A stretch of DNA of 29,619 nucleotides from an uncultured Erysipelotrichaceae bacterium (GTDB taxonomy: Bacteria > Bacillota_I > Bacilli_A > RF39 > UBA660), in contig CACWLI010000015.1 of assembly GCA_902761685.1 (NCBI GenBank), forward strand, positions 1 to 29,619, in the 5' to 3' direction. Every line of letters begins with the position of its first letter. The first letter of the stretch is position 1. Positions 1-7,477 of this stretch are shown here, piece by piece. Below the pieces are notes generated by a model. It was not told the DNA's origin. It saw only the letters and a program-made list of their open reading frames with translations, and ran no database searches. The position numbers and the translations under genes were made by a program.

Positions 1-123
1 TACTGGAGTTCTTGAATAATCATTATATTCATCTGATTTAACTATATATTTATCAGGTCTTTCATAATCAAATATATTTTCAAACTTACGTTGTTCCCAT
101 AAAAAAGGATAAATCTTTATGAT
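1..123 (-). pseudogene. hsdS cassette fragment without a start codon, runs off left edge
   Basis: The minus frame from 123 to the window edge is open for 41 codons and reads like the beginning of a type I specificity-subunit target recognition domain: WEQRKFENIFDY, then DKYIVKSDEY. The WEQRK segment is the same as in the complete hsdS at 3347-4528, and 17 bases (83-99) match the conserved DNA of that gene exactly. An in-frame TAG lies at 124-126, and no ATG, GTG or TTG occurs in the visible frame. As drawn it cannot be translated conventionally. It starts just after the hsdR stop and has the same orientation. I infer a silent specificity cassette or a 5'-truncated second hsdS. The rest lies outside the window, so intact versus broken cannot be decided. 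Confidence 0.7.
83..99 (-). repeat. 17-bp copy of the hsdS conserved block
   Basis: These 17 bases are identical to part of the two 47-bp blocks at 3914-3960 and 4457-4503, which encode the WEQRKL segment at the start of each target recognition domain. This is the point where a cassette could recombine with the expressed gene. Confidence 0.75.
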
Positions 124-130
124 CTATCCC

Positions 131-3100
131 TTACTTAAATAATGAATCAATATTAAATCCATCTTCTAAAATGAATTTTCTTAATATTTCATCTACTTTT
201 AAATTTATCTCATAAGTTTTTAATTCCTTACCAAATAATTTTTCTAAAGTATTCTTAGATTGTTCTAAGTTTACTGTCTTTAATAATTCTTCATATCTTC
301 CAAACTCATTTATATTTGATTCATTAGTACTTGAAGTCATTATATTTCTTAGTTTAGTTTCATCAATTCCAAATGCTGAAGATAATTTTTTAATTTGATC
401 ATTTTCCGCATTTGTCTCATATTCAGTTACATAATCCATGAATGATTTATTATCATCAATTATAATATCTCCACTTTCTATATCATGTATTAACATATTA
501 GCATATTTTTGTTTTTCTTGAGGTAAACTGGCAAAAGACTTATGCAAACTATTTAATGCTAGTTCAATCTCTTCTTCAGAAAAATTATCTTGACTTAACA
601 TTTTTAAGTATTTTTTAAATTTGCTGTTCATATAGTCAGAATCTATTTTACCATCATCTATTTCTATTAAACTCGTATCTATATCATAAGGTATATCATC
701 ATTATTTTCGTTTTTCCCTCTTTCAATATCAATGTATCTTTGTTTAATCGCATCTAATGATTCCTTAGTAATTGGACTGTTAAGTGTAATTTGATCCACA
801 TATACTTGCTCTTTCATTTCTTCAAATTCTATGTTATCTGTTTCTTCAATAATTTGATTACTACTCTTTAACAATTCGTCTGTGTTATTTTCATCTTTTG
901 GGACATATCCTTGAATTATTGCTGCACTCAAATATTTATTAAATTCATTATATAACTTAACAAATTTTCTTTTTGATTCATTATTAGATGGAAGCGAACT
1001 GAAATCTTCTATTCCCTCAGATTTAAATAAGTTATCAATTTGGTCAAAGACTCTATTCATTTCACTTATATTCTCATCTAATTTTGGAACATATAATTGA
1101 AATGGCTTATCTCCAGAATATAATTCAATTGCTTTTCTTATATTTTTCTCCATTGTATATGGTTTTCTATAATATTTAACAATTCCAAATGGCTTTTCTT
1201 GTTCATTGTATATTCTATTTGTTCTAGAAAATGCTTGAATTATGTTTTCATATTGTAAAACTTTGTCTAAATAAAGAGCATTAAGCCATTTTGAATCAAA
1301 TCCTGTCAACATTTGATCGACAACTATTAATAATCCTAATTTATCAGATTCAAGAATATTAGTATACGGCTTCTTATGTGCCAATCTATTGCTTACATCT
1401 TTTTTAAATGAACTACTTGTACTTAAAGAAAACTCTAAATTATACATTTCATTATAGTCTCGAATTATTTCGACTAACCCATCTTCTTTAAAAATTGCCC
1501 CTTCATTGTTATCTATATTAGGATCCACTAATACTGTGAACTTAAATTGCTCTTGTGCATTCTTTAATTTAAATAATCTGTAATACTCAATTGCTTCTGG
1601 AATACTAGATGTAGCTAATATAGCACTAAATTCATTATTATGACTAATTCTTATCCAATCTTTTAAAATTCTATTAACTACTTCTTCTCTATGCTTAGGA
1701 TTATTATATTGTCTTGGACTTACATAATCTTCTATTCCTTTAATGTATTCTCCATTCTCATCTGTATATCCAGCCATTTCAAGTTCATTGAAATATTTAT
1801 AATATATTTTACTTTTTTCTGGATCATTTAATGCTTCTTGTTCATTTTGAGATTTTGATTTTTCAAGAGCAATAGCTCTTCTTAAATCATTATCACTAAA
1901 TGTTGGATTCTTATATATATCAAATCCTAAAACATTGTGATCTCTTATTCCGTCAGCTATAACGTATCTATGTAATTCATTACCAAACACATCGGCTGTA
2001 ATACTTAATTTTTTCTTATTTTCATCTAAAACTGGTGTTCCAGTAAATCCAAAAAATATTGCTTTTGGAAATGTTTCTTTAATAGTTGCCATCATCGTTC
2101 CAAATGTATCTCTATGGCATTCATCTACGATAAACACTATTCTTTTCCTATTTATTTCATTTAAATCATGAGTATAAGCACCAAGTAATCCTTTTATCAA
2201 ACTCATCTTTTGAATTGATGTAACTATTAAAATATTAATATTGTCCTTTAATTTTGTGATTAAATCTCTTGTATCCTCTGTTCCTGCTACATCTTTTTTA
2301 TCATCTGCAAAGCCTTGATAATCATCCAATGATTGGGTTCCTAATTCTATTCTATCCATTAAGAAAATCACTTTATCTGCATCCTTAGAATTTGCTATTA
2401 ATTGTGCAGATTTAAAGGAAGTCATCGTTTTACCAGATCCTGTTGTGTGCCAAATGTAACCTCCGCGTGTATTTGGATTAGTCCAATCAGTTTTAGCAAC
2501 TACATCTGATATTTTATTAGCAGCATAATATTGATAACTTCTCATTACTTTTAATACATTATCAGTATCATCTGCTACTGTATAAAAACCAATTAATTGA
2601 TGAGCCATCGGAATAGATAATAAAGTTCTTGTTATTTCTTTCCAATTGTTTATTGGCTCATTATTAAAATCTTCCCAATGGAAATAGAATGAAGGATTAA
2701 ATTTGCCTTCAGGTCCTGGATTAGCATAATACAAAGTTTCTTCTGGAGTCATAGCTACAAATATTTGTACCAATTGAAATAATCCACTATATATTCCTTC
2801 ATGAGCATATTTTTCAATTTGATATGTAGCTTGTTTAATTGGAACATTACTTTTCTTTAATTCAATATGAAATAAAGGCATTCCATTTATTAAAAGCATT
2901 ATATCCCCTCTTCTATCATTTAATAATGGGGATTTTTTTGCAAATATTGGTTGCTCAGCTATTTGATATCTTGATTGACCAGCAGCTATTTCCTGTCTGT
3001 CATATATTTTTAAACTAACTTCTTTACCAAAATGGAGAGTATCATTTGGATTATCTCTTATAATTGCAATTGATTTACCATTTATAAAATTGTTTATCTT

Positions 3101-3328
3101 ATGTGGATATTTTAAACCATTAATTTTTTCAATTATTTGAGCCATTTCACCTGAAGTTAAAGGATAATCACCTAATCTATCTTGTTGTCTGTTATTATCA
3201 AATAATATTTTTGCCCAGTTATCTATTAAATCTTGTTCTGTAGGATGATTTAATACACCATCTGTCCAACCATTTTGTTGTAATGATTTAACTAAGTCAC
3301 TTTCAAATAATAATTCATCATTATACAT
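131..3328 (-). CDS. hsdR: Type I restriction enzyme, endonuclease/translocase subunit HsdR
   Basis: This is the motor and nuclease subunit of a type I restriction system. It translocates DNA using ATP and cleaves far from the recognition site when joined to HsdM and HsdS. The 1065-aa length is normal for the family. The N-terminal PD-(D/E)xK nuclease shows D142 and E156-L-K158. Helicase motif I is HTTGSGKT (about 294-301), motif II is DECH (402-405), motif III is FTGTP (428-432), and QAFSRTNR is motif VI. The C-terminal third is charged and helical, as expected for the HsdM-contacting region. All catalytic motifs are intact, so it should be active. It begins 18 nt after the hsdS stop with an AAAGGGATG ribosome site. 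It is the last intact gene of hsdM-hsdS-hsdR. Confidence 0.96.
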   Translation of the reverse strand: MYNDELLFESDLVKSLQQNGWTDGVLNHPTEQDLIDNWAKILFDNNRQQDRLGDYPLTSGEMAQIIEKINGLKYPHKINNFINGKSIAIIRDNPNDTLHFGKEVSLKIYDRQEIAAGQSRYQIAEQPIFAKKSPLLNDRRGDIMLLINGMPLFHIELKKSNVPIKQATYQIEKYAHEGIYSGLFQLVQIFVAMTPEETLYYANPGPEGKFNPSFYFHWEDFNNEPINNWKEITRTLLSIPMAHQLIGFYTVADDTDNVLKVMRSYQYYAANKISDVVAKTDWTNPNTRGGYIWHTTGSGKTMTSFKSAQLIANSKDADKVIFLMDRIELGTQSLDDYQGFADDKKDVAGTEDTRDLITKLKDNINILIVTSIQKMSLIKGLLGAYTHDLNEINRKRIVFIVDECHRDTFGTMMATIKETFPKAIFFGFTGTPVLDENKKKLSITADVFGNELHRYVIADGIRDHNVLGFDIYKNPTFSDNDLRRAIALEKSKSQNEQEALNDPEKSKIYYKYFNELEMAGYTDENGEYIKGIEDYVSPRQYNNPKHREEVVNRILKDWIRISHNNEFSAILATSSIPEAIEYYRLFKLKNAQEQFKFTVLVDPNIDNNEGAIFKEDGLVEIIRDYNEMYNLEFSLSTSSSFKKDVSNRLAHKKPYTNILESDKLGLLIVVDQMLTGFDSKWLNALYLDKVLQYENIIQAFSRTNRIYNEQEKPFGIVKYYRKPYTMEKNIRKAIELYSGDKPFQLYVPKLDENISEMNRVFDQIDNLFKSEGIEDFSSLPSNNESKRKFVKLYNEFNKYLSAAIIQGYVPKDENNTDELLKSSNQIIEETDNIEFEEMKEQVYVDQITLNSPITKESLDAIKQRYIDIERGKNENNDDIPYDIDTSLIEIDDGKIDSDYMNSKFKKYLKMLSQDNFSEEEIELALNSLHKSFASLPQEKQKYANMLIHDIESGDIIIDDNKSFMDYVTEYETNAENDQIKKLSSAFGIDETKLRNIMTSSTNESNINEFGRYEELLKTVNLEQSKNTLEKLFGKELKTYEINLKVDEILRKFILEDGFNIDSLFK

Positions 3329-3346
3329 ATATTATTTCATCCCTTT

Positions 3347-4528
3347 CTATACAAACATTTTTTCTAACATAGACTTTTTCATATTAACTAATTTTTCATA
3401 CTTACGTTGATGAAGAGTGATAAGGTTATCTATGTTATTAAATAATTCTCCAATTTTAGTTTGCTCATTATATTTAGGTGACATAAAAGTAAGTTCTTTT
3501 AATTTTTCTTGTGACATAGTAGGAACACTGCTGCCACCAGTTATTCCTTTAACCTGATCCATAAAATTTTTGTTTTTAACCGATAAAAATATAAAATAAC
3601 CATTCATATCAGCATTTGGAGTTAATAACGCAAACTGTGGATTAATTGTTGCTTTTTCTTTTAGTTCTCTTACATATCCCACTTTTCCTATTGATGCTGT
3701 TTTTGTAAAAAGTATATCTCCTTTTCTAACTTTTATTTCAGGAGATTCTTCATATTTAAGCCAGGATAAATATTTATTTTTTTCAAACGAAATAAATCCT
3801 GATTCATTTATATCTGCTGGACTAAATGTAATTGCACCATTACCTTCATCTACTAAATCAGTTTCTTTATAACCTCTAAATCCGATTCTTCCTCTTAAGA
3901 TTACTGTTTCTCCTAACTTACGTTGTTCCCAATCGTCAGTAAATCCTTTAAATCTTATTTCAGGTTTTTTAGAAGAATTTTTTGGAAACATTTTTTCTAA
4001 CATAGACTTTTTCATATTAACTAATTTTTCATACTTACGTTGATGAAGAGTGATAAGGTTATCTATATTATGAAATATCATTCCAATTTTATTCTGCTCT
4101 TTGATTTTAGGAATATAATACTCGTTATTACCATAGCTACTATAATAAACGTGAGGTATTGTTGCACCATTTATTTCTTTGGTAAAATCTGTTCTTAATA
4201 AATTGCAATATATAAAATCAATATTTGAATTCATACTTACAATTCCACCCATAGTGCAGATAAATAAAGTGTTTTTAGGTAATCTTCTCACTTTTCCAAC
4301 ACCAGAACCATCTTTAATAATTGTTATATATTCCTCTTTAATTACATCTTTATTAATTTTTCCTATTATACTATTTGCATCATATAAATCATATATGCCA
4401 TCACTTACAATATCTGAAACAGTTTTATTTGATGTAATATATTTACTAAATTGATTTAACTTACGTTGTTCCCAATCGTCAGTAAATCCTTTAAATCTTA
4501 TTTTTGGTACTTTTCTTTTTTCTTCCAT
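3347..4528 (-). CDS. hsdS: Type I restriction-modification specificity subunit HsdS
   Basis: HsdS recognises the two halves of the DNA target and serves both methylation and cleavage. At 393 aa from the chosen ATG it has the usual length and two-domain form: a conserved lead-in (RFKGFTDDWEQRKL), the first target recognition domain (about 25-150), a central helix (HQRKYEKLVNMKKSMLEKMF), a second copy of the lead-in, the second domain (about 215-350), and a C-terminal copy of the helix. The copies are almost identical in DNA, giving two pairs of direct repeats. A TTG 15 nt further upstream is possible, but the ATG at 4526-4528 lies 1 nt after the hsdM stop and is preceded by GGTGGTGAT, so I prefer it. 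The first half ends in a helix followed by KNSSKKPE, a join resembling a recombined gene. Confidence 0.95.
   Translation of the reverse strand: MEEKRKVPKIRFKGFTDDWEQRKLNQFSKYITSNKTVSDIVSDGIYDLYDANSIIGKINKDVIKEEYITIIKDGSGVGKVRRLPKNTLFICTMGGIVSMNSNIDFIYCNLLRTDFTKEINGATIPHVYYSSYGNNEYYIPKIKEQNKIGMIFHNIDNLITLHQRKYEKLVNMKKSMLEKMFPKNSSKKPEIRFKGFTDDWEQRKLGETVILRGRIGFRGYKETDLVDEGNGAITFSPADINESGFISFEKNKYLSWLKYEESPEIKVRKGDILFTKTASIGKVGYVRELKEKATINPQFALLTPNADMNGYFIFLSVKNKNFMDQVKGITGGSSVPTMSQEKLKELTFMSPKYNEQTKIGELFNNIDNLITLHQRKYEKLVNMKKSMLEKMFV
3353..3433 (-). repeat. hsdS 81-bp direct repeat, copy A (C-terminal helix)
   Basis: Identical over 81 bases to 3986-4066. It encodes the conserved helix ending in KKSMLEKMF at the end of the gene. 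The offset between copies is 633 bp (211 codons), so recombination between them would keep the reading frame and remove the second target recognition domain. Confidence 0.9.
3914..3960 (-). repeat. hsdS 47-bp direct repeat, copy A (lead-in of second TRD)
   Basis: Identical over 47 bases to 4457-4503. It encodes the RFKGFTDDWEQRKL lead-in of the second recognition domain. The offset of 543 bp (181 codons) again preserves frame. Confidence 0.9.
3986..4066 (-). repeat. hsdS 81-bp direct repeat, copy B (central helix)
   Basis: Second copy of the 81-bp block, encoding the central conserved helix between the two target recognition domains. The lack of any base difference despite separate positions in the gene suggests recent exchange or strong homogenisation. 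Confidence 0.9.
4457..4503 (-). repeat. hsdS 47-bp direct repeat, copy B (N-terminal lead-in)
   Basis: Second copy of the 47-bp block, encoding the N-terminal lead-in just before the first recognition domain. A 17-bp part also occurs at 83-99 in the truncated cassette. Confidence 0.9.
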
Positions 4529-4529
4529 A

Positions 4530-7097
4530 TTAATCACCACCAAATAGAGATTTAAAATCTTCTAGACCTTTCATATCAAAATCTGATCCAGTTAATTCAT
4601 CAATCATTAATGATAATTCTTTTTCAGATTTATTTATTTCTTCATCTATATCTTTTAATGTTTGCTCATATTTAGTAGATAATTTCTCAATATTCTTAGA
4701 AAAGTTAGTTATTACATCATTAATTAACTTATCTATGCCTTCAACAATAGGATTAACCCATTTTTTAGTCAATAATTCAAATATTTCTTCGTTAGTTAAA
4801 TTTTCAATTTCTTTGGCTGCTTCAATTTCAATTTCTGAATTACCGTCTTTTATTTCTTTTGTTAATTTCTTTTGTTCCTCAAACAAATTATTTACTTCAA
4901 TTACTTTCTTTTCGACAGATCCTTCACTAACTGATTGCTTTAATAATTCCTTAGCTTTTTTTGCAACTTCTTTAGCTACAAAAGCATCATTTTCTTCTGT
5001 TAATATAGACTCAATTTCACTTTTTTCATCTTCTGAAATACTATCAAATATTTCATTAATTCTAGAATCTATATCGTTTAACCTATTTTCTTTTTCTGAA
5101 ATATTGCTTTTTAAATTGCTTAATTTATAATCAATAACAAATTCTAAAGGAATAACATGTCCTTTTATTCCAACCTGAACTTCAGTTTCTTTATCTCCTT
5201 TTTTCTTAACTTCCATTACAGGATCAATTTTATTACATGCTTCTATTCCCTCAGATTTAATTAATTCTAAATCCCCAGAAATAATATTCCAATTATCATC
5301 TAAAATTTGATATGAACCATATTTATTTACCAATGGAACTGATTCAATTCTACTAAATAATGAATTGCTTAGTTTGATTTCCTCATAAGATAAGTCTATT
5401 TGTGCAATATTGTTAATTAATTCATCTTTTAAATATTCATCAAAGTTATTAAACTGTTCTTTATATAATTTTTTATAATTTGCAATATCTTGATGCTTAT
5501 TAAGTGTATCGTGAACATTATCAACAGCTAATTCATAATAAGAATCGTTAACCTTTCTAAATAAAGTATTTTTTAAGTTAGGAAATACTTTAAAATAATC
5601 GTTAAATTTATCTAATTCATTAGAAGGAATTCCACCATTCATCAATGAATAAATATCAAAGCTTTCTGTTTCTTCTGATGAATCAACATATCTAGGAATA
5701 TTTAAATTATAATCATTTTCTCTTATTTCATCTCTTGATACAACCTTTGAATATTTTGGAAATGTTTCTCTATTAATTACTGTATCAACAATTTTTTTAA
5801 TATCACATGAACGTAATTTATTGTTTTTACCTTCCTTAATATATCCTTTAGACGCATCTATTATTAAAGTATCAGTATTTTCTCTATCTTTTCTTAAAAT
5901 CATAATAATGGTAGGAATCCCCGTTCCAAAGAAAATATTCGCAGGTAATCCAATAATAGTATCAATATTGTTATGTTCTATAAGATTTCTTCTTATTTCA
6001 CCTTCTTCACCACCACGGAATAGAACACCATGAGGTAAAACAATAGTCATAATCCCATCACTTTTTAAATGATATAAATCATGTAGCAAGAAAGCATAGT
6101 CCGCTTTTGATTTAGGAGCTAATCCATATTCTTTAAATCTAGCATCAACTTCTTTGTCTTTAGGATCCCAATTTTGCGAATAAGGAGGATTTGAAACAAC
6201 AGCATCAACAAATAATGGCTGATAAGCTTGATGTTCATCAAAATATGGCCAGTCATCTTCTAAAGTATCTCCGTTTCTTGTAACAATGTTATCTGGTAAT
6301 ATTCCTCTCATAACTAAATTCATTCTAGTTAAGTTATATGTATTTTGTTTCAATTCTTGCGCAAAATATTTAATTTTATTATCTTCTTTAATATATTTTG
6401 AAGCAGTTTTACCAATATTAATTAATAAAGAGCCAGAACCGCTCGTTGGATCATATATTTCTATTTTCTCTCTATTTTTTAAGTGCTCTGCAATTATCTC
6501 CGACATAAGCAATGATACTTCGTGAGGAGTATAAAACTCACCTGCTTTTTTTCCTGCATTAGCTGCAAAATTAGAAATTAAATATTCATATATAAATCCT
6601 AACACATCATAATCTTGCTTATTATCCATAGGAATATCATTTATAAGGTATATTAAATCTTTGACTGCTTTAGTTTGATTTATAGATGTATCTCCCAATT
6701 TACTTAATCCTGTTTCAAGTGTATTAAATATACCATCATATACTTTTTTATGTGTATTGCTAATCAATCTTGAAAAAGCGGATAAAGCAGTTCTAACATT
6801 ATCTATGCTAAAATCATTTCTCATACCAATCCATGTCGAAAACAAATCAGAATATGCAATAAAATAACCATTTCTAGCTTGCAAATTTTTTACTAAAGAT
6901 TGGTTTTCTTCAGTGATTTCTTTTTCTAAATCCTCTTGTGAATATCCCATGTTATATAATGTTTTTAATTCTTTATTAGATAAAAATTTATAAAATATAA
7001 ATCCCAAAATATAATCTTTATACTCATTTGCTTCTATTTTTGAACGCATCTTATTTGCTGATTCCCAAATTTTTGATGCTAACTGTTGTTTATTCAT
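4530..7097 (-). CDS. hsdM: Type I restriction-modification methyltransferase HsdM with long C-terminal extension
   Basis: HsdM is an adenine-N6 DNA methyltransferase that pairs with HsdS to protect host sites. The N-terminal helical HsdM_N domain covers about 1-150. The SAM-binding motif DPTSGSGSLL is at about 216-225 and the catalytic motif NPPYS at about 303-307. The 855 aa are clearly longer than the classical HsdM of about 500-530 aa. The extra C-terminal region (about 500 onward) is acidic, lysine-rich and strongly coiled-coil in character. I have seen no domain in it I can name; similar long HsdM proteins are known in Firmicutes. The start is supported by GGAGGATTAAGGAT just upstream. 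It is the first gene of the operon, 1 nt before hsdS. Confidence 0.95.
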   Translation of the reverse strand: MNKQQLASKIWESANKMRSKIEANEYKDYILGFIFYKFLSNKELKTLYNMGYSQEDLEKEITEENQSLVKNLQARNGYFIAYSDLFSTWIGMRNDFSIDNVRTALSAFSRLISNTHKKVYDGIFNTLETGLSKLGDTSINQTKAVKDLIYLINDIPMDNKQDYDVLGFIYEYLISNFAANAGKKAGEFYTPHEVSLLMSEIIAEHLKNREKIEIYDPTSGSGSLLINIGKTASKYIKEDNKIKYFAQELKQNTYNLTRMNLVMRGILPDNIVTRNGDTLEDDWPYFDEHQAYQPLFVDAVVSNPPYSQNWDPKDKEVDARFKEYGLAPKSKADYAFLLHDLYHLKSDGIMTIVLPHGVLFRGGEEGEIRRNLIEHNNIDTIIGLPANIFFGTGIPTIIMILRKDRENTDTLIIDASKGYIKEGKNNKLRSCDIKKIVDTVINRETFPKYSKVVSRDEIRENDYNLNIPRYVDSSEETESFDIYSLMNGGIPSNELDKFNDYFKVFPNLKNTLFRKVNDSYYELAVDNVHDTLNKHQDIANYKKLYKEQFNNFDEYLKDELINNIAQIDLSYEEIKLSNSLFSRIESVPLVNKYGSYQILDDNWNIISGDLELIKSEGIEACNKIDPVMEVKKKGDKETEVQVGIKGHVIPLEFVIDYKLSNLKSNISEKENRLNDIDSRINEIFDSISEDEKSEIESILTEENDAFVAKEVAKKAKELLKQSVSEGSVEKKVIEVNNLFEEQKKLTKEIKDGNSEIEIEAAKEIENLTNEEIFELLTKKWVNPIVEGIDKLINDVITNFSKNIEKLSTKYEQTLKDIDEEINKSEKELSLMIDELTGSDFDMKGLEDFKSLFGGD

Positions 7098-7152
7098 ATA
7101 ATCCTTAATCCTCCAAAACTTCTGTATATCTTTTTCAGAAATATCTATAAAT

Positions 7153-7161
7153 ATTATATCA
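7153..7161 (-). promoter_or_regulatory. Extended -10 promoter for hsdMSR
   Basis: On the minus strand this reads TGATATAAT, a perfect TATAAT with the TGn extension, 56 nt upstream of the hsdM ATG. No good -35 is seen at 17 nt, which is common for extended -10 promoters. The same TATGATATAAT core precedes the genes starting at 10709 and 11334. Confidence 0.55.
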
Positions 7162-7477
7162 TAAAATACTTTTTTTCCCTATGATATCAAAGAATTTTAT
7201 CTATTTAAAAAGCACAAAATAGCATATATTAGAATAAACCTGTTTAAAAAGTGGGTGGTGGATGGGTGGTGATACGCCCATAAAAAGGCGAGCAAATGCC
7301 CGTAATTCCAATAAAAATGGAGCCTTTCGGCTCCTTCAGGGGGTTTTGGTTAGATACTTCCATAATGATTTGTAGAAGTATCCATGACATATTTCTATGT
7401 CAAATTAATTATATAATAATTTTTATTTTATTGTCAATTAATAAAACAATAAATTTACATATATTTTTTTTAAGTCA
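7162..7477. other. Gene-free boundary with G+C-rich patch and three hairpins
   Basis: I see no convincing gene here. From about 7250 to 7350 the sequence is much richer in G+C than its surroundings. It contains an imperfect 11-bp tandem repeat (TGGGTGGTG at 7252-7260 and 7263-7271). Three inverted repeats follow: 7319-7334, 7353-7382 (GATACTTC/GAAGTATC) and 7385-7402 (TGACATA/TATGTCA). It separates the hsd island from the next operon, so it may be an island junction or a conserved noncoding element. The first hairpin can serve as terminator for the gene ending at 7478. Confidence 0.5.
7310..7334 (-). terminator. Hairpin terminator downstream of zinc-ribbon gene
   Basis: On the minus strand GGAGCC-GAAA-GGCTCC (7334-7319) is followed by ATTTTTATT. 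The stable 6-bp G+C stem with a GAAA loop fits an intrinsic terminator, although it lies about 140 nt after the stop at 7478. Confidence 0.55.

Noticed and set aside
4179..6525. Open frames on the plus strand inside hsdS and hsdM (4179-4454, 4735-5130, 5821-6033, 6286-6525)
   Set aside because: They are antisense to well-supported genes, lack ribosome sites, and have the composition expected from the opposite strand of A+T-rich coding DNA.
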